The notes under the pieces were generated by a model. It was not told the DNA's origin, did no database searches, and saw only the letters and a program-made list of their open reading frames with translations. From contig JAAXNY010000004.1 of assembly GCA_013420905.1 (NCBI GenBank), positions 4,030,001-4,094,000 on the forward strand: a stretch of 64,000 nt of DNA, read 5' to 3'. Origin of the DNA: Collybia mongolica. Lineage: Eukaryota; Basidiomycota; Agaricomycetes; Agaricales; Clitocybaceae. Numbering within the stretch: position 1 is the stretch's first letter; each line of letters opens with the position of its first letter. Of this stretch, positions 1 to 13,090 are shown in pieces. The translations under genes were made by a program, and so were the position numbers.

Positions 1-1079
1 AACAAGGGCAAATTTGGACGAACATCAAAGTAAATGACTGCCCGAAATTCGTGATAGTACCATTATTTACATTCATCCCCTTCTCGATAGACATTATCCT
101 CCTCGACAGGACTCCAGGACCTCAAACACATACTATACGAGATAGACCATTACGAGAGTGTTGACAAAGACGGACCCACTTGGCTTCCCTTTACTTGGTT
201 TTGGTCTGACTACCTCGTGGTAGTAGTTCTAATTATAATCTCCTGGCTCCTTGCGGCCACGGACGCCAAGGGACAAGTTTACAGAAATATTCCGATAGCC
301 GTGAAGACTCAGTCAAACCCGCCTCCTAGATTCCCCCAATGAATAACGGAGTTACGCCAATGCCAGTTGCCGCTGGAAAGCTGCATTGCGCATCCCATAC
401 ACCTACTTACCTATGGGTACCGAGTTTCCGCCTCTATCTGCTCTCACACCCAACGACTAATCTCGGTTCTTATCCCTCGTAATTTGGGGCGTGCCTCCGA
501 CTTTTCGTTTCTGGTATATGCTGTTTGTCACTAATGATGCCACGCGATGCCTGCCCCTCCTTAAGGCCGTGATATTTAATTATTGCCTGGTGATGCTTTT
601 GTGTGAGTGGGAACACATACCTTCCGCGTATATTGTTTTGATTGACGACTCCCACAGCAGCCAGCGCACTGATGAGATAGTCATTATTCAAATACTGGTC
701 CATTGGTATCGTGAAAGCCCCTGATTTAAGGTAATAGAATAAACTCACCACTAGGAATAGTGACTATACGATGTCAAGAAGCCTGCGGACAAAATCTCTT
801 CATAATACATATATGTAAGACTACACAGAACCCATTCTATAATAATTCTAATGCACCTATCCAATAAGTAAAGGTAAATATCAATACAAGGTTGTTTCTG
901 GAAGTCAAAATCTATAGTGGATACAATAAAAATAAGTCAAGTGAGGTCATGTCGCGTCCGACCCACGTCGAGCGTGTCGGGCATGATGAGTTAAGTTTTC
1001 TCCATCAGAACGCAACGTACTTCCAACCGCGAATTAGCCTTCCTCTGTTCGCTGAAGCGGCGCCCCAGCCTCGCACCAT
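1..1079. other. No recognisable gene
   Basis: No family is recognised here. A minus-strand open segment at about 600-720 is bounded by plausible splice signals and could be an exon or exon relic, but no flanking exons could be joined to it. No RNA gene or repeat was seen. Confidence 0.4.
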
Positions 1080-2207
1080 CTAACAACGCGCCACCCACTC
1101 CCCTATGACACCCATGCCACTCCGCGACAGCACACCCCTCCACTCGTCCTTCAAGCCTGGGTCCAGGTCGTGAAGACGCATGATCAGGGCGTGGACGGGC
1201 GTTTCTTTATCCTCGTCACCGACCTTGATTTCCCCCTCTTCTCCGAATCCAGGTCCAGTGGCCCCCACATCTTCTGACAAGATATCTACATCCACCTCCT
1301 CGTCCGCCTCGAAAGAGGGCAGACGCAGCCCTGAGAGGCACCCCCATCCCACAGCGAGGCCCAATGCGTCTGCTGCGTGCGTTTTCGGCGCAAGTACGAG
1401 AAATTTAGGTTGTGGCGGTCCTTGGATGTGCGTTCCGTGGCGGGGGTGGGGCCGATTGGGTGTGGGAGGGGAAGAGGAAGACACACTCGAACGCAAGAAC
1501 GCACAGGCATCAGCGAATTGCGTCTCTGTAAAATGAGGTGTCCCATCGTCCTTCGTTTCGGCGGGAACGGTGATGTCGTGGGTGTGGAGAGGAGAGGAAG
1601 ATATACAGAGGGCGGTGCGGAAGCATACAACGGCGCTGAACTGAGAGAGAAGGGAGATATCAACTTCGGAGGCTAGTTGAGGGGGTTTTTCGGCGGGGGG
1701 AGATATCTGCGAACTACCCGAAGACAAGGATAACCTGGGATTGGTGCCTGATGACGTTGGGCGTTCCTCCTCGTTTGACGAAGAGGGTAGCTCAGCTATC
1801 CTTTCCGTGAAAAGTGGGGATAAATCGCCAGAGATCTTGCATTCCATGGAGCTTGCCGCAGCCTGCTGCTGCTTAGGTGAAAACGCAACGAAAATTCCAG
1901 AGCTCGATCCTATCTCCTGCAGGCAAGCGGTATGTGCCCATCTCCTCCGATCTGCCTCTAGGTTCTCTGTTTCCGAGATAAATTTTCGCGGAGGAACACC
2001 TCTTCTAATGTGCCTCCTTGGAAGATTACTGTGATGAGGTTGGATAAACCCCTTTGCCGTGACAGTGGGCTGGACCGGTCCGGGACCGAGAGATAACGGC
2101 GCACAGCGCTCGCGGAGGGACAGCGTCGTCTTGGATCCTGGAAGTGGTGTTTCAATTAGAGTTGGAGAGGAGGCAGAGATTGGAGATGATGGATTATGGT
2201 GTTGCAT
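1080..2207 (-). CDS. Hypothetical Ser/Pro-rich protein
   Basis: This is a single open frame of 375 codons on the minus strand. The frame opens 32 codons further upstream, but the start at 2207 (MQHHNPSS) is preferred because the upstream stretch looks like untranslated sequence. The first 200 residues are rich in Ser, Pro and Thr and are probably disordered. The C-terminal half looks folded, with KFLVLAPKTHAADALGLAVG, an acidic loop (EADEEVDVDILSEDVG) and a final segment VHALIMRLHDLDPGLKDEWR. I do not recognise the family with certainty; the order resembles uncharacterised basidiomycete proteins distantly like protein phosphatases, but no catalytic Cys signature is visible. There are no membrane segments or signal peptide. 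It stands alone, with the duplicated DUF6534 module downstream on the other strand. Confidence 0.6.
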   Translation of the reverse strand: MQHHNPSSPISASSPTLIETPLPGSKTTLSLRERCAPLSLGPGPVQPTVTAKGFIQPHHSNLPRRHIRRGVPPRKFISETENLEADRRRWAHTACLQEIGSSSGIFVAFSPKQQQAAASSMECKISGDLSPLFTERIAELPSSSNEEERPTSSGTNPRLSLSSGSSQISPPAEKPPQLASEVDISLLSQFSAVVCFRTALCISSSPLHTHDITVPAETKDDGTPHFTETQFADACAFLRSSVSSSSPPTPNRPHPRHGTHIQGPPQPKFLVLAPKTHAADALGLAVGWGCLSGLRLPSFEADEEVDVDILSEDVGATGPGFGEEGEIKVGDEDKETPVHALIMRLHDLDPGLKDEWRGVLSRSGMGVIGEWVARC

Positions 2208-2399
2208 GGTGGTGGTTTGAGATAAAGAAAAGGATAGGAGAATTTCCGGTTTCAGGACACAACGCGTTTTTAGCGTGTTATTTGGCTTTCCCTTGAGGAC
2301 CAAATATCATGAAAAAAGTAGTGACGTCGAGTTTGAACGGAACACCGTCTGCACACAAGAACCAGTCCAGAGGATAGAGAATGCAGTTTAATCATGAAA

Positions 2400-2560
2400 G
2401 TGCGTCAAAGGGACGATGAGGGTGATATGTAAGTCATGTCCTACATCTCAGAGACGACCTCCCTCCAGCGCTTCACCTCACACTCAACCGCCACCCGCTT
2501 TACCTTCCCCGCGCATGCTTCTGAGATGGCTACTCGGGTAGGTGCCTATGCGAATAAAAT
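2400..2560 (-). pseudogene. Remnant of BAHD acyltransferase 3' end
   Basis: The DNA resembles the 3' ends of the acyltransferase copies at 6,050 and 11,644: a shared GTGCGTCAAAG, then the stop-proximal region with the Leu-Gln-Arg coding stretch. Only the last 50 or so codons are discernible. It marks a lost acyltransferase upstream of the first DUF6534 gene and supports repeated duplication of the module. Confidence 0.5.
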
Positions 2561-3972
2561 CTCTCACCATTCTCGTCTTCTTTTCAGGACATTGCCCCTT
2601 CTCTCAATCACTCAAGCAGATCAATTTGATCGATGCTTATTCGACTTAGCCGAAACCTCGGTTGAGCAGTCCATTGCATCGAAGCAATTTAAAGTATTCA
2701 CCTCTCCGCATATACTCAACTCATTTTCAGCCGGAAAAAATACCAGAAAAGCTCTTTCAATGGCATTATACGAAACGACCATCACTAGGACGGTTCATCC
2801 TGGCAAAGAAAATTTGCGTATCATATTTCGACATCCAGAAACGCCAAATTGTGTTTCGCTTAGTTGTTTACTTCGGATTCGCACGATGACCATAGGTGAT
2901 TTGCATTTTAAGACATAATATGTCTCCTCGATCTTGGGTTCCCGAGATTACAACTCAGTGGCTTTCTGACGACTGGGACTACCGGGACGCCGAAAATTCT
3001 GCCACCTCGCGCGCGTGGACCGCTGAAGCTGTAAATAGAGTTTGACGGACCGCTGCGAATGACTGATGTAAGTCCTGTACCAGATGACACTGTTTGCGAC
3101 AGCACGCTGGAAGGCCTGCACACACCAACTACAGAATGTATTTGCTTGGCAATAAATGAGCAATCTATAGGCTTGAGAAGCTGTCCAAACTTGGTAACAC
3201 CGATCACCGCATGGCTTCCCTGTCGCCTTCTGTCTGACCCCTTGGGCGCTAACCGCCTAAGTTGTGATGCATGGCAGCTGACGGGGCTACAAATGGGGAT
3301 CAGAAAAGATATGCTCGTTTCTCATGTCCAGGAACCCATGGCTTTTCTACTTTTCTTTGCTCACCTGATGAATCCTGACCTGTGGAAACTGTCAGAATTG
3401 CTTCTAGAAGCAGGATGGGTCCAAGGCGGGCGTTCAGGTAGGTGTTCGAAAGTCTGCGTAAGCTGAATTTGGTAATGTCATTTTTGGTAAAGTAACAACT
3501 CCAAGATGTGGAAACTGATGTGCAGGTGGGGCATACGTATTTCATTTTCGTGAGTATTTTCTTCCACGCCGCCGCGACTCCCACCCAGCGTATCTTGTTG
3601 TAACCAGTATGGGGGACTTACTTCTAGCCAGAGTTAACTCAGGACCTTCTTATGTGCATAATTATCGCCCCAAGGCTCGGAACCTGGCTTAGGCTTATCT
3701 GCATCTCTTTTGTTCCGTGGTTTTTATTTTGGAGTACAGCAACCTGATACACGAACGTAGATCCACACACCCCATATGCACACCTGTTTTGCAACAAGGT
3801 GCCATTGATATGACAATGACACTGTACACATCAAAAAAATCTGATCAGGAGTTTGACTATTTTTATGTCCCCAGCGTTCCGCCTATAATCGGAGTAATGA
3901 TAAAGCCTAGAAACAGCTCGGAGTTGACTCCTGCCCTTTGCACTTGACGCGGTACGAGACTTTCTACGTCTC

Positions 3973-5825
3973 ATGTCTTCCAACCTTCCTCCCATTCCCG
4001 CTGATATTACTGCTCTGTGAGTGTGCAGCTCCTAATTAAGTCAATTTCTGACTCATTAGGTTATAGTACTGCGTCCCAGGTCAGTTTGTCAAGCCGCAGC
4101 TCGCAGCTTTACAAGCCTTTCTCTGATGGATGGAAAATAACTAGCTCCTTGGCACGTTGTTCAACTGGGGTCTTTATGGTGTATTATCTGTCCAAGTCTG
4201 TACGTGAATTCATGACTCAAGACTCCCGAAATAAAAGAGCGCCTCATCATAGATCATAGATATCTACTACCTCAATTTCCCTGATGACAAGCTGTTCGCA
4301 AAGTGCCTAGGTAAGCGGCCTGATATCCACGTCATCTTTCGTAAACACAGTTGAATCAATATCACCTGCAGTCTACGGGACCTACCTTTTCGAAACAGTG
4401 CAAACTGCTCTGTCTACAGCCGATCTATATTTCTGGTTAGTAACTTTTTTGACCTATTCAGCTTCTATGTTGATTGGTCGTTTAAATGATATAGGTTCGC
4501 GTCAGGTTTCGGCAACATGCATCATCTCGATGATGTATACGTCTCACCTTGGGATACACCCTTTCTATGCGGGATCATTGCAGCTGTAGTCCAATGCTTC
4601 TTTGCATATCGTATCTGGACATTGCAAAGGAATTACTGGTGGCTTAGTGTCTTGATCATCTTGGTGAGTGCAGTGGTGCAACCATGGTCTCTGCCAGTAC
4701 CATAATCCTCTGAATATTTCCATCACACAGACGGCCCTAGTACAGACTGCTGGAGCATTCGGAACTGCTCTTCATGTGAGTAAAATTTTACGTCCACTAT
4801 GTTACTTTTGCTCAGTTGCCTTCAGGGTCATATACTACATAACTACAGCCGATTCCACGAGAATGTAGTGTTCCCGACCTCCTTCCACGTACGAGTAACA
4901 TCCTAAAAGTATGAAAGGATTGCAATAACTAAACTCTTGGATGTCTAATAGGTATGGCTCATTGGAGATACAGTGTCCGATATTCTCATAGCTGGATCAA
5001 TGCTGTATATCGTATGTTCAATTTTGACGTTACGAGTCAAGTTAGTGCTAATGATATTAACGCAGTTCTACAGATCCAAGAAAGAGAATTACCAACTTGC
5101 CAACAAGATTCTCGCCAAGCTAGTAAGATTGATTGTTGAGACAAATGCACTAACAGGTAATCAATGAGGCATTGGGAATCGGAAATATTATTGAATATCT
5201 TTGATTTTTTACAGCTAGCATGGCTTTGTTATCTTTCATTCTATATGCAGGATTTCCCGTATGCATCGATCTATGCTAAAAGTCATAATCGCTTACTATG
5301 TTCATCATCAGGGAAAGAATTATTTCATCTGCACGTAAGTAGTTGATACCCAGCACGTTTCATGCACCTGAACTGAATGTGATGGTCGAAGTACACTAAT
5401 TATGGGCAAGCTGTAAGTCCGCTCACTCTCTCACTTTACTCTTCGGTTTGCCTCACCCCACTGGGTCAGATATTCAAACACGCTTCTCGTGACATTCAAC
5501 AACCGTATTGCGCTTCGGAAGATCGTGGTTGACGGAGTTTCGGTCCATGCACCAGGGTTATCCGGTCGCTCTGTCCCCACGCTCAGAGTGGGAGAAAATA
5601 CCACTTTCAATACTGCAACTACGTATCATATTGGCTCGGGCGATTTCGAGAGCAGCACGAAGCCCCAGGATGTTGAGAACATTGAGATAAAGGTCAGTTG
5701 ATTATTTAAACTGTGAAGGAGCGGACCTGATCGAGTCGCGTCGCCAGGTCCTGAGAAACATCGAAACGTGCGATGAATCTTCCCCTAATGCATCATCACC
5801 AGCAGTCTTAGCTCGGGCCCATTGA
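3973..5825 (+). CDS. DUF6534 seven-helix membrane protein, copy 1
   Basis: This is a multi-exon gene. Exon 1 starts MSSNLPPIPADITAL (3973-4016). A 13-bp micro-exon after TTATAG gives TASQ and joins LLGTLFNWGLYGVLSVQ. Later exons encode YIYYLNFPDDKLFAKCL, VYGTYLFETVQTALSTADLY, the hallmark stretch NMHHLDDVYVSPWDTPF, CFFAYRIW, then VSDILIAGSMLYIV, KLVRLIVETNALT, LSFILYAGFP and YSNTLLVTFNNRIALR. The last exon ends VLARAH and a stop at 5823-5825. The order matches the basidiomycete family with a C-terminal DUF6534 domain: seven hydrophobic segments, function unknown, presumably a plasma- or endomembrane receptor-like protein. Joins were made by eye; no disabling mutation was found in the exons checked. 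Copy 2 lies at 9,352. Confidence 0.85.
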
Positions 5826-6049
5826 ATGGATATTGATTTCATCGTATAGCTGAAGTAGCTTGCTTTAGTTGCACCCCAGGAACCTTTTCATTGGTCAGAG
5901 AGATCGAGTTTGCTCTGTACCTTTTGCATCACAGTATCGGTGAGATGCCCCAGCTATTGATGAGATGGAATTGTATCCATCCCACGTAAAATGGGTTGTT
6001 GCGAATCACAGTTAAATCATAAACGTGCGTCAAAGAAACCAGAGGGGTA

Positions 6050-7260
6050 GCCCTGTCCTACACCCTAGAGACGTCCTGCCTCAAGCGCTCCACCCCACGC
6101 TCGTCCGCCATCACCGTTTTATCCGCTCACCAGCTCCCAGGGAATACCCCGCATCAAACTGTTTCGACGTACACACATGGTACGGTACATTTGGCAGATT
6201 CCAATGTCAAAGCATGAGCTGCCCAATGCCAGAATTGGTGCGGCCAAGCGCGGCGATAACTTAATTTGAAACCATTCACAATGCGTGCCGATGCAGCGGA
6301 CGGAGAGTCGAGGTACGGCGTCGATGCCAGAGCAATGCATGGGTGGCCAGCTGTGCGATCTATAAGACGTGCTCCGGTCTAGAACGACATGAAGCGTGAC
6401 ACTATGACGTTATGGATATACGTCAAAAACGCAGGGTTAGGGGTAAAAAGGGTCACAAGACGGACCGTATGGAGAACGACGAAGCAGAGCGGCGGGGAGC
6501 CATGTAACGAGAATATCATCCGTGCTAATATAATAAACTCCTTGCCATCACTTTCCTTCCTAACTTACTCTTTGATTATCATGTCAACGACCTCCTGGCC
6601 CAGATCCACATCCTTAGGTCGGACCACATGCCAGCAGATCTCCCGCCCCAAACCAAGAATAAATATGGCCGCATTCGTAGGGTTGTTGGCACGTTTTGTG
6701 TACCCCAAAGCGGCCGGCTCTTCCTCGGGAGGACCAAAATTCTAAAGCCCCTCCTGTTTTTGGCTCAAGATGTCCTCGAAGCTCATTATTGGGCATGGCC
6801 AAGGCTGACTATTCAGTTCCGCGTCAAGACATGTGATGATTTTGCCCATACCAGTTGTATCAAACACTCCATGAGGAGCAGAGATATCCACACACGTGCA
6901 ATTCACGAGTGTTGAATGAAATAATAATGGGAATGATAGGTGCTTTCTGCTCGGAGAAAGCGATCAGGAAGCTCGACGTCGAATTTCGCGGAACTGTATG
7001 AGAGGGGGACGATAGAGAATCAGCCAGAGGTTCAGCGGAAATACTACAAGTAAACTTGTGGGACTTGATCCCATTGACTTTGTCAGTGGTACACTAATAC
7101 ACCACTTTCTTGCCTGAAGAAGTAAGAGAGAAACCGATGCAATCGCATGGTTGCAAAACGCGACTTCCCTACACACCTTGTTATAATACTTCAGTCGATC
7201 CACGCCATTTCTCCACAAATCGTCCAACCCGGTTGCATCGAAAGTGGTATTGTTGAGGAT
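6050..7260 (-). pseudogene. BAHD acyltransferase, decayed copy 1
   Basis: The N-terminal part is recognisable from about 7,260 downwards: a relic of the LNTTSYD stretch, then YYNK at the end of exon 1, an intron of the same position and similar length, and KWCISVP opening exon 2, as in the intact paralogue at 11,644-13,090. The C-terminal part is recognisable near 6,050-6,230. Between them the frame is broken and much of the central acceptor/donor region is missing or shifted. It lies convergent to DUF6534 copy 1, exactly as the intact gene lies convergent to copy 2. Confidence 0.7.
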
Positions 7261-9351
7261 GTAGCCGAGGGCGATGTGCTAGTCTCTAGCCAACCTAATT
7301 AAGCGTGCTCAACAGCACGAGCACAGCTTCCTCGGTTATGTTAAAAAGGTATCGGGCTAATAGGATCCAACGGCAACAAGAATAGATAGGCAAGCCTAGG
7401 CCCTGTGGGGGTCGGCCTGCCTTCCTACGGAGGTACTTTGTATGTTTCAAAAAAATTTCTTTGGTAACAGGCTGAAATAAATGACACGCCCGACACGCTG
7501 CATCAGGATTTGCTGTCAATGCTATGACGAAGACGAAATCATGAAAGTCCCTCCTTATCATGAATCGAGGATCATATATCACCATGAAGCTGTAAGTACT
7601 CAGGCGAACGGCGATGTTTCGCATAAGGAATCAAATCTTCAAAGCTCCTTTCGGACTCCGTCTCAAGCTCGCGCCCAACCATCACCGACTTCCTTCCCTG
7701 GTAGAGCGCTACTGTAATTCCGAGAACTTTTTCTCTAAAACTGCAGAACGCATCAGCTTACCTATCCAATGGTCATCATGTAGTAGTGGGAATATATGTA
7801 CTTATGCACATACAGTCTCTCTATTCCCACCATTAAAATTCAGACCATCACCTCATTCCTTCAATCACCCGAGCAGCTCAGTTTGACTGCAACCCATTCA
7901 CTGAAACAGCATCTAGCTTCGCGCCCATGTAAAGCTCTTTGTCACATTGAATCAATTGTGTCGACTCACCTTCCCACATCGAAAACCATTATCAAGTCTC
8001 ACCAGCAAATACCAATACTATCCCTGGCATCCCCAGCACACGAGATGACCGTCATTGGGATAGTTCATCCTGGCAAGGAAGTCTTAGTTTTCGCACAACA
8101 CATGTCAACGTTATCGACACCAAGAAACCACAAGTTTTCGTTCCGCTGGGAGAGTTGGATTTACATGATGGTTGATGATCTGTACTACATATAGGAATAA
8201 AGTTCCGTTTATGTCTTTCTCGTGCCTAGTATGTCGCCTGTAATCAGCAGTCGATCTCGAACTGGGATCAAAGCTTAGCAAATTTCTGATGATCGAGACA
8301 TGAAGATTGTGTTACTGCGCGCGAGTTAGCATTCTTGACTGGCCGTTGCAATAGAATCTGCCTTAGGTGATGTTTGCGACAGCCCGACACATATCTCAAC
8401 AACAAAATCTATATTCTACAATGAATCAATGATCCCGCCGGCTCGAAATGCTGTCTAGACCTGGCAATGTACATTACCGCAAGGCCCCTTTCCGTAATCG
8501 AGGGTCATTTTATTTCCGACCTCTCCGTAACTCCGATATACAGGGATGACGGGTTTATGATACATGGAATTTGTTGGCAATTGGCCATCACTGATGCGTT
8601 GGGTTGGCAGCTACATGCGGCAGGAAGGAAGCAGAACTCGGTTCTCGTGACCTAAAACCCAGTTGTGTATTTGCTCTCTTCGTTTACTCTTCTGACAATC
8701 TCGTGCCGGTTAGTGCTACGGAAACTGTCAAAATTATATCCAAAAGGAAATTGAGACAGAGACGGGCGTTCGAATAGATGTTCGAAAGTCTGCTTAGACT
8801 GAATTCGGTAGTGAGCAAAGAATGTTAAGATTCAACTCCTCCCACGTAGGTGTTATATTAAACTCGCTGATGCTCTAATATCCTTATTTTTAGCAACGAA
8901 CCAGTTGTTGAAACTGACATGCGAGTGGGACATAAATACTTTATTCGTGTGAGTAGTCTTCTCCATACCGTCATAATCCTTATCTCGTGTACCTTTTTTC
9001 AACCAGTGTAGGGGACAGAGTTCGAGGCTGCGCCTGCCATGGGTCTTACGTGCATATTGATTTCCCCAAGTCTCGGAACCCAGGCTTAGGGTAGAGACTG
9101 CATTTTTCTCGTTCCGTGCAATCATCGTGGAATACAAATTCCCGATACACAAACGTGGGACCCACCATCGTTTTTTCGTCTAGTGGCCAACCAGGCGGCC
9201 TCGACCGATATAACAGAGAAGTCTGATCGGGGGTTCGAATTTTATATGTCCTGAGCGTATCTATCTATGGCTCGAGTGGTGGTATAAGAACTGAGAACAA
9301 GTAGACTCACGCCCCTTGTGCTTTGACTCGGTACGATCCTTGCTCCGTCTC
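7261..9351. repeat. Non-coding start of duplication unit 2
   Basis: Positions 7,261-7,613 show nothing recognisable. From about 7,614 the sequence follows the stretch ahead of DUF6534 copy 1, with the TTCATCCTGGCAA landmark at about 8,058 and TTCGAAAGTCTGC at about 8,780. Short open frames here are not conserved in frame between the two copies, so I do not call a gene. Confidence 0.55.
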
Positions 9352-11174
9352 ATGGCTTCCAACCTTCCGCCCATTCCGAGTAATATCACTGCGACGTGAG
9401 TGTGCAGCTCCTACAAGGGCTAGCGTCCGACTCACCCACTAGGATGTAGCACTGCACCCCAGGTCAGCACGCTGAATCGTGACATAGGTTTGTGCGCCTT
9501 CGGCTGATGGAAGTGCCTAGCTCCTCGGTACTTTGTTCAACTGGGGTCTTTTCGGAGTGTTATCTGTTCAAGTCTGTATGTGTATCCATGTTCCAAGGCT
9601 CTCGAGATGAAACTGCTCATGCGAACATAGATATTTATTATCTCAATTTCCCCGATGACAAGCTGTTTTCAAAATGTCTAGGTAAGCACGCTACGATGGT
9701 ACCATCATCCTCCCTACACGCAACCTGACCAAAATCACCTGCAGTCTACGGGACCTACATTTTTGAAACAGTGCAAACTGCTCTTTCTACAGCCGATCTA
9801 TATTTTTGGCTAGTAATCCTTTTTGTACCTATCCAACCTTTGATCGTTTATGGTTCGAATGGTACAGGTTTGCGTCAGGTTACGGCAACATGCTTCATCT
9901 TGGTGATGTGTATGTCTCACCATGGGATACACCATTTCTATGTGGTATCATCGCAGCTGTAGTCCAATGCTTCTTTGCTTATCGTATCTGGACGATACAA
10001 AGGAGCTATTGGTGGCTTTCTGTCTTGATAATCCTGGTGAGCGCCCTGAAGCAATCATAATCCTCGTCGATGTTAATTTTCTGACCTTTCCTTGACATAG
10101 ACAGCCCTGGTCCAGACCGCCGGGGCGTTCGGAACTGCTCTTCGAGTGAGTAAACCTTCATGTTCACTCTGTTACTTTTGCTCAGTTCCCTTCAGGGCCA
10201 TATACTACATAAATACAGTGAATTTCACAGGAACGTGCTGTTTCCTACCTCCTTCCATGTACGAGCAACGCGAAACCTGAAAAAGTCCGCTAAACTGAAC
10301 ACTTAAATTTTTGATAGGTGTGGCTTCTTGGAGATACAGTATCTGATATTATCATAGCTGGATCAATGTTGCACATTGTACGTTTAATTTTGTCGTCACG
10401 AGCCAAAGTCCTTAGGATGCTCGGGCAGTTCTACAAATCCAAGAAGGAGCAGTACCGGCTTGCCAACAAGATCCTCGCCAAGCTAGTAAGATTGGTTGTC
10501 GAGACGAATTCACTAACAGGTATGTAGTGAAGCATTCCAAATCGGAAAACATTTTTGAACTTACAATCGATTTTTTGCAGCTAGCATGGCTTTGTTATCT
10601 TTCATCCTATATGCGGGTTTCCCGGTACGCATCTGTCAATGCTAGACTTCGCAATCACTTACTATGTTCATGACCAGGACAACAATTATTTCATCTGCAC
10701 GTAAGTAGCGGATGATCAACATATTTCGTGTGCTCGAACTGAATATAAATCGAAGAACACTGATTATGGGCAAGCTGTACGTCCGCTCGCTTATTTGTCT
10801 CTTTGCTTTACCTCACACCCACTGGGTTAGATACTCAAACACACTCCTCGTGACATTTAACAACCGTATCGCGCTTCGGAAGATCGTGGTTGACGGAGTT
10901 TCGGTCCATGCACCAGGGTTAAGCGGCCAAACTGTGCCCACGCTCAAAGTGGGAGAGAGTGCCACTTTCGATACCGCAACTACGTATCATATTGGACCGG
11001 ATGATTTCCAGGGCGGCACAAAGTCGCAGGACGTTGAGAATATCGAAATAAAGGTCAGTCAGCCGTTTAGTAGATAATGAAAGAGTAGACCTGATCGATT
11101 CGTATCACCAGATTCTAAAGAATATCGAGAAGCACGATGGATCCTCCCCTCATGCATTGCCAACAGCTGTCTGA
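9352..11174 (+). CDS. DUF6534 seven-helix membrane protein, copy 2
   Basis: This is a paralogue of the gene at 3,973 with the same exon plan. Exon 1 is MASNLPPIPSNITAT, followed by a 13-bp micro-exon (TAPQ) and LLGTLFNWGLFGVLSVQ. Then come IYYLNFPDDKLFSKCL, VYGTYIFETVQTALSTADLY, MLHLGDVYVSPWDTPF, CFFAYRIW, DIIIAGSMLHIV, KLVRLVVETNSLT and YSNTLLVTFNNRIALR. The final exon ends SSPHALPTAV and a stop at 11172-11174. The conserved frame across many introns in both copies argues that both are, or recently were, functional. The family is of unknown function with seven hydrophobic segments. The gene is convergent with the intact acyltransferase about 470 bp downstream, so the two may be co-inherited; a shared pathway is only an inference. 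Confidence 0.85.
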
Positions 11175-11643
11175 TCTCGAGCTATTTGAATAGTCGGACC
11201 GCTCATGCATATTGATTTAGTAGTATTTCCGAAGTAGCTTGCATTAATTGCACATCAGGACCTTATTTATCGATCAGTAGGGTGGAAAATGTGGGTGTAA
11301 CTTTGTATACCTTTTCCAGTCACGATATCAATGTATCGACATTTATATATTATGGACGAGTGTTTATGTTGACTGGAGGGTATTGTAGGTGACACTGTGG
11401 ATCACGCTTGCTTCTATAATTACCTGTGGGCCGTGCACTTGTAATTTAAGGCAGATCCGAGGTCGCTAACTACAGGTAAGCGTCTTGAGTGTTGAGATCA
11501 CACCACCGTTATGCTGTGGTTTATTGACCCCATTTATTAATGTTTTAACCCACAACATTCGCGTGGACCGGCGGTAATCGGAAATGCAGTTGGATCGTAA
11601 ACGCGAATTGAAATAGCAGGCCCAGGGTGATAAAGACCATGTT

Positions 11644-13090
11644 CTATATCCTAGAGGCTTCCTCCCTCAAGCGTTCCAACTCACGTTCAAACACCACCCA
11701 CTGTATCTTCCGCATACTAGTTTTTAGGATATACCCCCCATTAAACATGTTCATAAGACACACATGATCGAGTGTAATGGGCACAGTCCAAACCCAAAAC
11801 ATTGCCTGCTCGACGCCAAAATCGATGCGACTGAGCCCGGCGACAACCTGGTTTGTGAAAACCCATGAGCGCGCACCGAGACGGATGGGAAGTACACTGC
11901 CGCCAATCTCGGGACTGCTCATCCAGTGGGTGTACGACTGCACGAAGGCGGGGGTGCGCACGGTGTCAATGAATGAGCGATGAGTTGTCGCAAGCTTCGC
12001 GATAGAGGATGTATGTATGGAAGACGTCGTGAGGTGGGGCATGGTACACATCATGATGGCGTTGTGAGTGTATGTTGAGAAGGCGGGGTTTGAGGGGGAG
12101 AGGATTGAACGTAAGGAGATGGCGGAGGTCATGAAGACTGGGTCATCATTAGCAATTTCATCGCTGTGGGCAGCCTTGAGAAACCACGCGACGAGGATAT
12201 CACCCGTGCTAACGAACTTCTTGCCACCACTCTCTTCCCTCAGTTGTTCCTTTACTTCCCTGACGATCAGATCAACGACCTTCTGACCCAAATAAATGCC
12301 CTTGACTGTGACCCAATGCCATAAGTACTCCCGTCCCAAACCAAGTAAAAATCTGACCGTATTCATAAAGTTCATGGGGTGGTAAACACGCTTTGTGCAT
12401 TCCAGAGCGTCAAGATCTTCCTTGGCAGAACTTCTCTGAAGCTCCTCCAGTTTTTGACTCAAAATATTTTCAGGGCTGAAGCTTGGGCATGTCCAAGGCT
12501 TATTATTCAGTTCTGCATCGAGACCTGCAACAACTTGGCCCATACCAATTGCATCAAACACCCCGTGAGGAACGGAGATGCCCACACACGTGCAATTCGC
12601 GAGCATTGAAATATGGATAGACATGATAGGTAATTGTTGTTTGGAGAACATAGTTAGGGAACTTGGTGTTGATCCGTCGCGGAAGTATTTGAGAGCAGGT
12701 TGAGGGAGGATCTCAACGGATGTGGTATTGACGCGGGTAAAAGGGACATCCAGAGGTTCAGTGGAGATACTGGAAGTGAACTGGTGGGTCTTGATCCCAT
12801 CGAGTTTGCCAGTAGGTACTCGGATACACCAATTTTTTGTCTGAAGAAAAAAGAGTGGAAATTGTTTCAAATAGGTGGTTGCGAAACATGACTTCGCTAC
12901 ACACCTTGTTGTCATACTCCAGTCGACCCGCAAGCAGGCGCCATTTCTCTACAAGCCGCCCGGCAGCCGCGTCCAACCTTGACACGTCGTAAGACGTTGT
13001 GTTGAGGACGTACCCGAATGTGACACCGGTCTTCTCCACGCCGTTCTGATCAAACACGCCCAATGGTACAAGTATGGACCCTTCTATCAT
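11644..13090 (-). CDS. BAHD-family acyltransferase (transferase family)
   Basis: There are two exons, 12905-13090 (62 codons) and 11644-12840, around a 64-bp GT..AG intron, giving 460 residues, close to the usual size. The acyltransferase motif HxxxD is present as HGVFD at about residues 154-158, and the structural DFG motif as DFGVEQ at about 402-407 (the canonical form is DFGWG). The family moves acyl groups from acyl-CoA to alcohols or amines, usually in secondary metabolism, in the cytosol. Exon 1 opens MIEGSILVPLGVFDQ; a short upstream exon is possible, as some homologues are longer. Three decayed relatives lie nearby (2,400, 6,050 and 13,363), so this is the surviving member of a local family. 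The substrate cannot be read from sequence. Confidence 0.82.

Larger units (their letters stand above)
2400..7260. repeat. Tandem duplication unit 1 (DUF6534 + acyltransferase)
   Basis: This unit is repeated, diverged, at about 7,614-13,090. Matching landmarks in order are: the TTCATCCTGGCAA segment (about 2,790 and 8,058), the GTTCGAAAGTCTGC segment (about 3,450 and 8,780), the DUF6534 gene (3,973 and 9,352) and the convergent acyltransferase (about 6,050 and 11,644). The period is about 5.3-5.4 kb. The segment 2,570-3,972 ahead of the DUF6534 gene holds no gene I can support. Confidence 0.75.
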